A DNA stretch of 64,000 nt from Rotaria macrura (lineage: Eukaryota > Rotifera > Eurotatoria > Philodinida > Philodinidae), in assembly GCA_900239685.1 (NCBI GenBank), contig OENT01000849.1, positions 5,614 to 69,613 on the forward strand, in the 5' to 3' direction. The notes under the pieces are model-generated. The model was not told the DNA's origin, did no database searches, and worked only from the letters and a program-made list of their open reading frames with translations. Shown here piece after piece: positions 12,201 to 25,500 of this stretch. The stretch's first letter is position 1. Every line of letters begins with the position of its first letter. Position numbers and translations under genes: made by a program.

Positions 12201-13709
12201 CAGGGAAACAATGTGATTACTCTAGGTGCTTCATTCAAAGATGGAACTGGTGGACAGGTTATCGATACAGACAATAGAAAAAATGTGACACAATCAGCTC
12301 TATCGGCTGCTGCTATTATTGATGAAAGATCTTTGGATGGTGTTACATCCTTGAATATGCTCATCATTAACAAACCGTCCACGTACGAAACCGTAGATAA
12401 CTCAACTAGTAAAAAAATAGCGTCATCAGTTATCGTTACTGCATTAAATCGAAATTCTTCATCGGTTCGAATGAACATTTCTTTATATTTTCAAGTCTTA
12501 GAAGACTACCGCCCGAATGTTAGCGCCGAATATTCTTGTGTCTTCTTCGATACGAATAACTCAATATGGAATGAATCCGGTTGTACGAAAGCCCAACTGA
12601 ACGCAGATTTCAATAGATATGAATGTAGTTGTAATCATTTAACTTCGTTTGCACTGGTTTGGTTGCCAAAGGTACCTCTTACACGTTATCTTAACGCACA
12701 GGACATTGCATCGCTCGTGTTTCAATCCATATCTATTGCTTGCTTTTTAGCCGTCATTATTCATGCAATTATTAGTCGAATTCGAGATTCCTTGAGGAGT
12801 TTAAAAACGAGTGATCTACCACCGTTGATATCAGGTGGAGTAACTATGATTCTTTTCATATTTTATATTGCTCTTGGCATGACAGTATACACAAGGACAT
12901 CATCGATGGAGCAAAGAACTTGTTTTCTAAGTTCTAGTGTACTCATGTTTTTTGTTTATTTCTTTTTAATATTCATGTTTTGCACGAAAACAAGCGTGGG
13001 ATATTTTAATTACCTACGATTTGTATGCCTATTCCCGCCACCATCATATCGACAATTGGCGATAATGCTCATCATATCATTTTTCGTTTCGATCACATGG
13101 GTAGCTTTTGCAGCTGGATTCAATTCAAATCCATCGTTTCGAATCACTGAACTATATCCTTATAAACTGTGTTGGTTTACTCGTGATGTCATCTATTACT
13201 TTCTGATTATTCCTGCTGGTATTTTTCTTGTTCTCAACCTATTTGTATTTCTTCGTGTACTTCAACGTATGATAGCACATGTTCGAAATTCTACATCGCG
13301 CCATAAGCCGTATGAACGAATGAAGCGATGTGTAATCATTTTATTATTATCATCTGCAACACAAGGTATTGGTTGGCTAGTGGGTCCAATTTTAACGTTC
13401 GTTAATGAAGATGCTGGAAGTGTTCTTGGATGGGTTTTTATTGTACTGAATGGATTGGAAGGTCTGTGGGTTATACTTTTATATGCAGTGATTCAATCAC
13501 AGCATTGGGATGAACTAAAACGTGTGGTAGCCTTACGAGAATTATCGAAATCGAAAGAATTGATTATTGAAAAGAAAAAATCATTGGATGCATCGAATGA
13601 ACAAAAGAAGCCTCGTAGTATGAGACAAGAGACTGCATTCGAACGTCGAAATAGTAGAAAAGAAGGGTCATTGTCATTTGACGATGTACGTAATTTGCCG
13701 ATGGAGTAA
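9300..13709 (+). CDS. Adhesion-GPCR-like receptor with two GAIN/GPS modules, copy B
   Basis: Predicted cell-surface receptor of 1156 aa. Exons: 9300-9525, 10355-11115, 11172-11927, 11982-13709; introns are GT-AG with phases 1, 0 and 0, and the summed CDS is a multiple of three. Order: signal peptide (about residues 1-25); an acidic segment with GSGSG flanked by E and D (about 66-73), a likely glycosaminoglycan site; a Thr/Ser-rich stalk to about residue 310; GAIN-like module 1 ending in GPS1 (517-556: C517, W527, C532, C546-x-C548, NHL|S at 551/552); GAIN-like module 2 ending in GPS2 (767-806, NHL|T at 801/802); seven helices (about 820-1080); and a basic cytoplasmic tail. Both GPS motifs keep the cysteines and the HL-S/T scissile pair, so self-cleavage is possible at both. 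After GPS2 the sequence TSFALVW resembles a tethered agonist. GPS-plus-7TM is diagnostic of adhesion GPCRs; the ligand is unknown. Further small exons in the 829-nt first intron cannot be excluded. Confidence 0.85.
10733..11039 (+). repeat. Thr-codon tandem repeat of the mucin-like stalk
   Basis: A run of ACA/ACT/ACC Thr codons with interspersed TCT/AGC Ser codons forms imperfect repeats of the type ACATCTACTACAACAACA. It encodes about 100 residues of nearly pure Thr/Ser, expected to be densely O-glycosylated and extended. The low complexity also produces long open frames on the - strand (Val-rich and Cys-rich) that are artefacts. Confidence 0.85.
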
Positions 13710-13790
13710 TTTCGTTGTGAGAATAACAATATTGATTTCTAATTTTAGAAGCATAAATACGGATCCTTAAACCTAGTAAAATTTCCTTTG

Positions 13791-13796
13791 AATAAA
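13791..13796 (+). promoter_or_regulatory. Polyadenylation signal of receptor copy B
   Basis: AATAAA 82 nt beyond the stop codon of copy B. A positional assignment only. Confidence 0.5.
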
Positions 13797-16502
13797 ACTG
13801 TGGAATTATGATGTCTTATCAGGGATAATTATAGTCTATTGGTATTGAGCAACCAAATTAAACCTAGGTATTAGTTACTGCAATGATAAACATATTGTTT
13901 GATATTTGTCGGAAGAAATTATGTTGGTATGAATTCAGACAAAGTTTGAGTACAAATTTTACAGAACATGTGTTTTTAGAATAACACAGTGATAATGATA
14001 CTGTTTGACATTGTCTTGAAAATTAAAGTAATATAAGCTTCCTACACTTTGGTTGCCAAAGTATCTAGTTATAGCATGAATAGTCAATGATAAAAAATCT
14101 CGTGAGATATAAAGCTTCGTCCAGAAGAAGTTTTGAGAAAATATTCCTGCTTTTAATTAATCATCAAAGTGCTTTGAGGCGACTTTCTCATCACTTGTTG
14201 ATACACACACTTCAATATTTTTGATCTTTCTTCTTTAAATCTTACATATCTAACAAAGATTGTGTCAGTTCGGTTGTAGGAAAAAGGTGCTGATGCATTT
14301 AGTGCTCGGCATAATCAATAATCACATGACTATGAATGTATCAGTTTTCATACATTCATGGATATTATTTAACTCTGTTAGATGTTTCAATTTTCTTTTA
14401 TAGACTGATTTTTCCCATGAAAAAATTTTATAAAATTTTAATTCATTCGTTGCTAGAATTTTTCCACAGCTAACATAACTTAATTGTGACTTACGTCATT
14501 CAATGATTGAACGCAGAATAGAGAAAAGAGTAATATTTCAGTTATGATACAAATGTATATTGCTTCCTGTCTACCATGCATAATTGATTTACTATAGTGT
14601 TCAAGTTCGTCCTTGATATATTGTTTTCAAGACTTCATGATCACAAAATACATTGCAGAAAAACAATCGATATTGCTATCTTTCAATATTTCGGACTTCG
14701 CTAACACGTTTTTTTGATCGATGTAAACCTACTAAAACAATATCAACGAGAACAGTTCAAACACATATTTTTCATAAGATTGCAAAATTCGATCGCTTGC
14801 TTAATTGGATGCCCAAAGTTTTTGAGACGATTATCTTGACTTTCATAAAAGCAACTAACTAATTAGTTTTATATGAAAAACTTTCGAATTCATATTGTAC
14901 ATGTATTATTGTTTTTAAGTGAAATGTTGTGTCTTGTTATTAGTATGGAAATACGTTGGAGCGTTACCAATTGTGTTTTACAACTTAAGTTTATAACTAA
15001 ATAATAGCTTGCTGTTTTATTGCTCTCAAGAACTATAATGATATTTTTAAAGTATGTACACGACCATTTAAATTGGTCTATTCAGTTTGCAATCATGGAA
15101 ATAAATCTGAGCTGTATCAAAAGTCTTCAAATGAGAAGTATCTGATTCGCTTGCTTTCGGTAAGCATTCAAGAGAAATTTATAACGTTGTCATGTGCTCT
15201 GAAAAATTATGATAAATCAACGTATTTTATAATTGTCAAAGTTTTTAATATAAAGAAGAAAAAGTGAATGTTGACATGAATTTTTCGTGCGATGATTCAA
15301 ACACAAATAAAATATTTAAGAATTAATATTTAAATTCTTCCAGCTTTGTAATTTCTTTTATTTGCAATCAATTTAAAACGTGTTTAAATTTCATTTTAAC
15401 TCTGTTTTTTTTCTTTGTCTTCCAAGAATTCATAGAATATGAAAACATTTTAACTTGTAAGTCTATCGGTGATTGACGAAAACGTTCATATTAAAACAAT
15501 TTTTCAACATAAGTGTAAATTTTCTTTTGAATACAAGATTCAAATAATAAAAGTATTTTTTTTGTTTATGAAATATTTTAGCTGATCGAAATTTATTAGA
15601 TAATTTAGAATTTTTCATTTCCATTTAATATTCATCTTGAACCAAGTGACAAACATCTATTTATTACTTAAGGTGGAACATGATTCTATTCGATGTCAAA
15701 CAACAGTCATTCATAAATTTAGTAACAATCACAATAAAATATAGTTCTTTTAATTTAATTAAATCATCGTCAAACTTCCATCAGTATAATACTTTCGTCA
15801 TAATTCTATTTTTCGACTTCAAACAAGCCCTTGATATACATTGACAACAACGTCTAATTGTAAAACTCCATCGTGTAAACTGTTCCGTCCCATATCTATT
15901 ATGAATAACAAACAATTTCCAAGAGCGATCAATGATTCTAGATCATAATAGTCTTCCTTTCAACTGCATCACTAGAGCACGAAAAGAGTTCGATAACAAA
16001 GCGTTTATAGAGTAACAGCTTACATTGTATCGCATTGCGACTTACAAGAAATCTTTCAAATATCGAAACAGAATCATCTCTATAGAAATGATCTAGGAAA
16101 TAAGATTACTGGAACTTCGCCAATAGGACATTCGCCACTGATGAAATTTCGTGAGGTATTTTGGCAAAAATCTATCGACTTTCGACAATTGAAAAGATTC
16201 TGGAGAGTATATTAGTAAAAGTACAGTGAACTTTCGTCATTGGTGAAGGCCCTTTTGGAGAAATTCTGGAACTCGAGAAAACAAAGATATATCCTGAACA
16301 TTCACAACTACGTAGCTTTTAAAAACTATGCTACTAAGCAGAAATATAACATCAACCAGATAAGAACAAGAAAAATCAAGTAGCCGTAAAGTACGAGGGT
16401 AACACAATAGAGCAGACCAAAATCTTTGAATGTCTAGTACTTCATAGGAACCCCACAATTTCTCTGAACATCATGGTTGATGACCAGCAGAGGCAATGTG
16501 GT

Positions 16503-16505
<3 letters not shown>

Positions 16506-16533
<28 letters not shown>
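16506..16533. repeat. (AT)n microsatellite
   Basis: Uninterrupted dinucleotide run of 14 AT units. Confidence 0.95.
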
Positions 16534-16536
<3 letters not shown>

Positions 16537-17518
16537 CATGAAATATAACGATCAGCACTTTTCATCTTTCTATAAATCAACGTTATTACTCTTGCACAAG
16601 TACACCTGACAGCATGTATAGTTTACGCCTACGAACGATATACGATATCATTTAATTTCTTTCTCAGATTCGATACGAAAAACTCTTACTTCCTGCATCG
16701 AAAGCAAAATACGTGCAGAATCTATTAAAAAAAATGAAGCACATTGCCAACAGAACACTTCAGTATTATATGAAAAAAGAAATAACAAGAAAAATGCTCT
16801 CGAGACACTTGATCGTCATTTGTAATCATCGAAGTTCTTATCGAATGGACGGAAAAGGCAGAAAGCAAAAACGACGAATAGACAAATGAAGAATATAAAA
16901 TCACGAAAAGGAAAAGTTAGAATAACAAATAAATGTCGAAAAAAAATCTGTATGCGAGGAAGACGTAGAAAATGAAAATTTAGAATTCAAAAGATATTTA
17001 TAAAGAACGAAATTTTAGTTTCCGACATAGTGTTGGCTCTTACGAGAATAGTAAAATTCTTTTCCTTATCGTCATCAATGTATAGAAGTTCACTGATAAT
17101 ACGTAAACTACATGTATATCAATACATTGAAAATAACGAACAAGAAATTTGAAAACGATTAAAGCCCGATTCACCGTAGATGAAATCAACGCAAATAAGC
17201 TACTGAGGGATTTAGCATTACTACCTGGGTCACACACAAAAGAAAAAGGAAATAATACTTTTGAACTTCGATTTATCCGTTTCTTATTTTCTTTGATCAA
17301 ATGATCTATCTTTTCTTCTTCTGCGTTTTCCTACTTTTTTTGTTTCTACATTTGCCTATTCGACATTTTCCATCAGACTCGTTCTTATTGCTTGCAAAAG
17401 CATTAGCGTGTAAGTAAGCGCCGGTATGGATACAGCTGATAATAGGCATGCTAATGTGTACAAATTAAATTCTTCGATTTATCCGTACTAACACGTTTTT
17501 GCTCTTCCAACCAATAAA

Positions 17519-17946
17519 AATTCTGATCAGTAGGATTTACGAGGGCCTGCAGAATTCAGAATTCTGTATTACTTGTTCATAAAGAATAATCATGTGCTAG
17601 ATCACAACTTGTCCCTCCTCTTTTCTTACAAGAATAGAAAACAGAATTTAGTTCACCTACCTAAGAACTAACTTGCAATACGTAAACTAGACAATTGTCA
17701 TTCGGAAAGGAAAAATAATTCTGCTGAAGAATTGAAAGCCACCAGCAGAATTGCAAGCAAAATTCTGTTCACTCAACAGTAAGCAAACTTTCAATTCGTA
17801 TATTAGACCACTATTTGTCGGTAGCATAGAATTCTGTAAAATTCTCTCTCCAGAATATAGAGTTTCTAGGATAGTTGCTCCGTAAGAAAATTGATAAGTC
17901 TACAGAATTCTCAAATTCTGCTTGACAAGAATTCTGCAACTGCTGT
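17519..17946. repeat. Cluster of AATTCTG/CAGAATT words in both orientations
   Basis: About a dozen occurrences of CAGAATT or its complement AATTCTG lie within about 430 bp, several combined into AGAATTCTG palindromes (for example 17550-17566, around 17827 and around 17930). Spacing is irregular, so this is not a simple tandem repeat. It could be a degraded repetitive element or an array of protein-binding sites. Confidence 0.45.
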
Positions 17947-19556
17947 AGAATAATGGTCGATAATTTTAATTATTTAAAATTTTATTTATTTCATTTATTA
18001 TTTGCTTAATAGGAGTTTCTTATTTATATTGGTTTGATTGCAATGTATGGTTTCAAATGACTTGACTATATTCAATTTCTTCTTTTACTTTATGCTTACA
18101 TGATATTTCGCCCATTACTTTATAATCATGCGTTCATGTCTCTGGTTTTTAATCAGTACTAGAATATTTATTTATACAGCTTAAAGTATTTGAACAGATG
18201 AATCATTTCACAAATCTTTTGATTGCTATGTCATACGTTTATACTTTGATTTGATCTTGCATTACCAATGTCATTGAGTGCTTTGTTCATTCGATGTTTA
18301 TGAATGTCGATGAAGAATTTTGAAATATTGTTTGATAGTATATTTTATTATTCTTAATTGATTAGAATATTCATGAATGCTTTTCGAAATGATGAATAGA
18401 ATCGTTTCACAACCATAAAATACGCATTGCGAAACTATGAAAATCATTGTCTTCTACATTTTCATCGTTGTTGTTTTTTTTTTTATTAATTTTATCTAGA
18501 AATCACAAATTAAAACTGATTTCTATGAAAGATAAAGAGTATTCAGAATTATTCGATGATTGATTTTAATCGAAATTTATGAATTAAGAAATTCGTGCAA
18601 TGAATTTATTTTCTCATAAAATTCATATAAAGTTAATTTTCTATTTTCGTCTGAAAGGCAATAATAAGAATATCGACACATAAGATACTTTCAAGTTCGT
18701 TCGAAAAAAAGAAACATTTCGTTGTTTTGAATAAGATTCAAATTACTTTTTCAAAATAAAATTGATACCAACAAATTAGTGAATGTGATAAAAATCCTTG
18801 TTATTCAAACATATAAATATAGTCTGCTTCTATATTACAGTAACTATTTTCATTACTTCATTACGAATTATTTAGCTCATCAGATATTTACGCGACTTAT
18901 CGTAATATAATATTCTGTCATTTTAATAGATACGAAAGATGACCTTGACAATTATCCTATTGATAAGAATAAACTTTTCTTAGTTTATTCTAGAAGTTGT
19001 TCGTAGTCATAAAGATTTATCATTCAATAGAATATGACTCAATTGAAGTATTGTCCATCTTGATGAGTAGAAAAAAAAAACAACATTCGAGATGATGCAA
19101 CGTTTGTTGTAGAAAAATCATGCATGTTTTACTAACACATTAACCGAGTATATGAATAAATAAAAACACAGTAATATTGATGTTTTGTATTTTCTAACCT
19201 GATAAAAAAAGGAACTAATTGCACATTTGTATTATACATTTACGAGTCTATCAAGAACTAAGATAGATAATTTCTCAATTTTAAACAAGAAAATATTCTA
19301 GATGTAAAAGACAAGATTATTGTAACATATGAAAACTTTTGTATACGTCAAATTTAGTGTTCGTCAACAAAACATATTTCTTTCACTGATTTTTAAAAAT
19401 CATCCTTGTCTAACGTGCAAGAAATTTGATGATGGAGTTTCTTTTGCTGATTCTAATGTTTAAAATCAATAGATTAAGTTACCGTTGACATCGAGTATGT
19501 TTTTTTGCGAGTGTAGGCTATTATTCGTCAATCCATTAACGTTAAGAAACACATGA

Positions 19557-22500
19557 ATGTATTTTTATATGATGATTAGTTACTGTAGGAAAATGATTGC
19601 AACTGCATATTTAATAATTATAATTTATAATATAATTATTGTACAAGCAAATATTCAATATCTAAATGAAAATGATACTGAAATATCATTTGATGTCAAA
19701 GATGAAGCGATATTCAGACAAGTTTTGACCGATGCAACAGTTGATTTCGGAAGTGGATCAACAAGTAAGATCATGAGAATATGATTAACATTGTTTTGAC
19801 TTCTCATTATATTTTTTCTTCTATCGACAGTGACGAGTGATTATTTAACAAGTGTTTCAATAGTGTCAGTAGAAGTAACTACAGGTAAAGATGATATTCA
19901 TTGGAGATAATCTTCAAAAAATTTTGGTTATTCAACTTCAATTCAATCTTTTTCAGAGACTCCATCAGAAATGAGTACAAGTGTGACACTTCCTACTGAA
20001 AGTAATAAATTGAATCGAATTCGATTAATTTCTTTGACTTCTTTTAATTTTATATAGGTAGTCCATCGACGATTGGTACGTCAGTCTTGAGTTCAGATCA
20101 AACCGAGTATCAGGCAATCACATCAGCCGGGTCTACGTTGTCAGATATTTCTGCTACAGGTGAGTTGAATCATTTCTCTTGCTAATTATATTTTACATAA
20201 AAAAACAGAGACAATCGACTGATTCTGCTATTTATTTACTCTCGAATGAACAAAAACTGTAAATTTTCTGTCTAAAATCATTGACGTACAATCAAATAGT
20301 TAGTCTCTATGCAAAATCAAATACTTAAGACCACGAGTCAAGAAAACCGTAATTCTATCCTCATATTTAGTAGACAAATACGATTCAGTGTTTGAAAAAT
20401 CGATGAAAACTTCACATAGTAACAGTAAGATATAAAAACCTACAGATGATAAATTAGATCGTACACATTACTTGATATTAGAACAATCAGAAAAGTGTTC
20501 TCAGTATTTTTCTTTCTTTTTTAATATTCTCATTCATATCGATACAATAACACAAATCACATTTTCGTATTAGTATCAATTTAGAACAATATTTACGTAT
20601 CGAATTTGAATAGATTTACAATCACATACGCATCCAGTCAATTTAAATTCAACTGATTGCTTGTACGATGAATATGCATACAAATACAAGTACATTTACC
20701 GCCATGTACCCTTCTATAGATAGATAAGACAGTCACTAGATAATTTGAAGGAATTTTAAAAACAATTGCATTTGAACACGTTCTTTTTATTTCGCTAGAA
20801 CATTTGCGTGTTTTATACAACGCGTTTTTCATAAATAAAAGCGCAGACAGAAAATCTAGAACGCGTTCGGTACATTGTGTTTTTCTTGAGTCGACATATT
20901 ACTGGACCTACTCGGTGGAGTTGCGCCATACTTACAATTAACATTATAGTAATTACAGATTTATACTTAATGAATACAAGAAGAAATTTTATTCTATTCA
21001 GCTTTTCCAAAGAAATCAATCTAAATTATGAGAAGTTACTTTTGAAAGAAATTAAAATTTATTCAAAATAAAATATTTTTAAAATTATTAGTTGAATAAA
21101 ATAAAGTTTGTAAATGTAAATTGCTCCCACCCTAATATTTTCTGATGATAAATAATGATAAGTGGAAGTTATGTTTTTCAACTATGTGAATATTTTGATT
21201 TTCAGTATAATCTAGGTGATGAGTGACATTTCTATTTGATCTATCACTAGATAAAATGCTGAGAAAAACTTCTAGATGACATATCCTGTATTAATATTTA
21301 AGCTGTCAGGAGAGAAAGGAAAAACACTAAACAAAGTATAGTAAAAAAAAGAACAAATAAACAGTTAGTCTATGTTCATTCTCTTATAGTATATTTTTAT
21401 TTAAAAAGCTAATTTAGTATAAAATTAATTTTTGTTCTAAAGATTTAAAAAAGAAATGACGCGTGAAACATTAGTATTCTTTTATTTAATCTTTTGTAGT
21501 CATTTGACACAGGTATCTTTCGTCATTCGTCGTATAATTGTAATTAACAAAATATTATTCCTGAGAAAAAACTGTTCGCTTTTTCTTTACGAAATTATTT
21601 TCACCACAATAGTGTTTGATTTTCTTTTCTATTTAATAATATTAAATAACTTAGTATTAGGTTTTACCGTTACATTCATATTAATAAAAGTGATAATTGT
21701 TAAAAACGTATGTTTTTATTCGATATTCTAATTGTAGTGTCGAAGTTAAATGAAACATCTTTCTAAAGATATACTTTTGGTTGACTTAAAATAAATCATT
21801 ATCGATATTTTTTAACCTGCATAATCTTTCTTGTTTAAAATAGTTTGCATCTTGGCGCAGTTGAACGTAACTATATTATAGTTAATCCTGTTTTCAGTCA
21901 GATAGTAATAATATTCGAATGAGGAAATGCGTATATCAATAAAATCCATGAAGTAGAAAAAAGGTGTGCTGGAAAAATGTCGAAAGTGAAAAATAAAAAA
22001 ATAATTGTGTCACTAGTATACGGCTATTCTAATCACATTTAGTTCATTGTTATTCCTTATGATTTTACTAGTATAGAAGTTTAGCCACTATTGATAAGGA
22101 TGACTAACTATTGATAAAGTAAAATAAAAGAGTTGAACAAAGAATTATTATATAACTAAACTTGTACTGTCATGGCTGATGCTTTCGTAAATTTTAACTG
22201 GTGAAATTCAAGCAAAATCTTCAGCTATTTCATTTATAAATTCAAATAAAGGAAAATTTCTACTAGTTGCCGATGAATATACTTTTAAATTGAATAAAGC
22301 AACAGCAACTACTAAGTATTGGATATGCACTATTAATAGTTGTGCATACTGATTCAACTAATCTATTGATAAAAACTATTGGCAATCATAGTCATCTTCC
22401 AGAAAAAGAAAAACTTGAGGTTCGTGCAGTTCGTGAAATAATAACATTTTTTTCTTTTTTTTAAATATTTTTCTGTGTTAACATTTCAACTTAATTTCAT

Positions 22501-25500
22501 GCAATAAAACATGCACTATGCATTTCCAACTCTCTAAAATATCAATTGACAATGTTTCGTGTTAATATTGTTTTTTCGACATTTTTCCTTTCGACATTAT
22601 GACGGCCAACCGTTTTTCATGAGTTTCGTACTTAAATTATGTACTAAGATATTAGAGATGCACTGAAACCAGGGATTTCGAGGCTGTATCTGGGTTTGGT
22701 GTATGTCAAAATGATATGTGAAAAAATTTTCTACTCTAAAAAGTTTTGCGTATTGGAATTTCAAGTTCTCTTATAGTAAAATGATCTACAACGATTAGTG
22801 TTTGTCTACGATTCTGTTTCCTTCATTTCGTTTGCTTTCGCACGTAAGTGCAAAGATAACAAAACTTTCGATGAAAAAAATCAACCACTTTGAAATTGAC
22901 AATTGACGAAAGAGTAATGAAAATCATCAAACATTTGAAAACGTCTAGAGAACGAGACTAGATGTTGATATACAACTGTTGATCTTGTAACGGATTCCAG
23001 GTACGCAAATGGACCTGGTTGTATATCAATCAAGTTCTGTTGCCTCTTTTTAACGACACATTTTTAGTCGTTATGAAAATAAAGTTAATATATTCGATCA
23101 AGTAACCAATTCTTCTTCTTTCTGCCTCACTCCACGTATGAAACGATCGTCGTTTATCGCACACACTACAGAGAATGATAGAAATATCAAATACAGAAGA
23201 TGTAGTTCTGCTAAAAAGAGGGATCGTGAGAAATTCAACTTTTTCTTATGTTAGCTAATTGCTCAATGTTATTTTACACGAAAAGAAATATCTAGCTAAT
23301 TAATTGAAATTAAATGAACTGATCTATCGATATCTAATCGAAATATATTTTCTTCATGAAAGAAAATATACAAAAATTAATTTCAACTAGATTCCTTCTA
23401 CGAGAAAGACATATATACAATGAAAAATTTATCACTAAACATTTACAAAATCTCTTGAGTCAGAGTTCAAAGAACAAACTGATGATGATTTTATTACAAA
23501 TGAATTTTATAGTTGGGAGTTCAGCAGAGTTAGAATAATCTCTAAGCTTAGGCATAAATATTAATGCATCAGAATTATTCCAGTCCAACTTAATTCATTT
23601 TAACTTGGTAGTGAAGCCGTCAAGAATCCAAATATTTATCGTTACTTGATCAGATATGTCATAAACATGGGGTAGTAATTCTTCCAATAAATGTATTACA
23701 AAATGTTGTTTTTTATCAAAACGCTTATGGAATATAAGCTAAACTCGTACGTAGTTGAGAAGACACTGTGATATGTTTATATCGGTGGGATAGATTACAG
23801 ATTGATTTTTAAAATATTACAATAAAGCAACATGACCAGCTGTTTTTGTTAAGATCTAGAATATTTAATGAAGATAATCTATGTAAAATATAATAAAGTA
23901 GAAATTTTCTTTAATGTTTCTTTCATTTTTCTGAATACTTTTGTGTAATGAAGAAAGATGTTCAATTGTCAACAATACACTTGGATATAAATTGATATAA
24001 ACATAATCCATTGTTTTCGTTCATCAAGATTCATTTTGAATTTATTAGAAATCTTATTTTCAATCATGCATGGAAGTATAGTTCAACTTGTCCAAGCGTA
24101 ACGCTGTGATATTTTGAAATATCTGGAAAACTATGATAACTAGAACGTTCATTCAAAAACCGATTGACGCTGTTCGACGAGTTCTATTTGTACGATAAAT
24201 TTTACTATTGTTGGTTAAAATCTCTAGTGTACAGTTACGTGACATTGGTGACATAAAAAAAGTCCTGAATTCCCAATACTCTGATTCATATTTCAATACT
24301 TTACGAATGACGGTATTCAATTGAAAAGGCCCGAAACCTAATTTATAGAAAATAAAACAAATTTTCCAATGGTAAAAAGAAGTTGTTTTCTAGCTCTGGT
24401 TATTCATATGAAAATATGAAAACTAGTCGTGAAACAAATTGGTTTGTTAATCAATTTCGGATCTTTTATCGTTCTCAAATCTACTTGATTTTTATATCGA
24501 TTGGTCTTTTCTCTACGTTTAATCTCTGTACAAAAGATCAAGTTGCTAAACTCAACCAGACACTCGTTACTAGTACGGGAAATTAAGAAATCTATAACGA
24601 TGTAAAAGTTGCCTTGAGGATTGAAAGTTAAAAATAAATAAGCTATTTTGTAGAGAATAAAATCCTGCATCGAATCGCATGATAATCGGAACTTTTGAAA
24701 AAATTCCAGCTACAATTTTAGAAAAATTTTTAACCCAGTTTTAGTTGTTAAAATTCGTAATCAGTTCAAAAAGTGGCATTTAATGATGCATTGAGATCGG
24801 CCCCTATCGTAAAAACATGTTTCAAAATCTTCATCAGCGAAGTAGCACGTTACGTGAACGAGTCGAATAATAAACGGAAAAAAACATATAATGAAATGAG
24901 ACTCTTAACACATAAAAAAATCTTCAATAGTGAGAAAACAAATAGTTTACCATAGACCAACTTAAGAACCAATATAATTTTCTCTTTTATTCTCATCTCT
25001 GTAGAATTTTTACCGCGTATCTTATCACATTATCAAAATTTACTAAGTTAAAATTTTATTTTAAAAAAATTCGATTGTGCATACGTATGAAATCTCATTG
25101 AATGATTACTCCAGTTAAAAAATCCCTCCCAAATAGAAGACGTTTATTAAATAGATGGGAGGGATTGCGAAAATATTATATCGTTTGAAAATTCTTAATC
25201 CGCACAGTGTACGTACTATTACAATCATTAATATACTATCTTGTAGAACTTTAATAAATAAAATCTATTCATATTGTATACACGTTGGAAAAAAAATGTG
25301 TTTATAATATTTTGATGCGTAACTCTATTTAGATTTGTAATCGATTTTTGTTTCCGTTCTTGGGTTGAATAATGTTAGCATTATGAGTGTCAGTAAAGAA
25401 TTTATCGTCGACCGACATGGATATAGTTTTTGAATCGAAATCGTGGTCTGTTTTCAATATTTTCTAACAATATGATGGTTAGAACGTATGAGTAAATTCA

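Larger units (their letters stand above)
13710..19556. other. Non-coding stretch between receptor copies B and C
   Basis: Contains the 3' UTR of copy B, an (AT)n run at 16506-16533, a cluster of AATTCTG/CAGAATT words at 17519-17946, and otherwise AT-rich sequence. The open frames here (for example 14653-14862, 16237-16458 and 17040-17300) show no domain, no compositional signal and no splice partners that I could find. The end presumably holds the promoter of copy C. Confidence 0.5.

Noticed and set aside
21456..21731. Hydrophobic 91-aa open frame inside the long intron of receptor copy C
   Set aside because: Phe/Ile/Leu richness is what AT-rich DNA gives by chance; no homology or topology beyond that.
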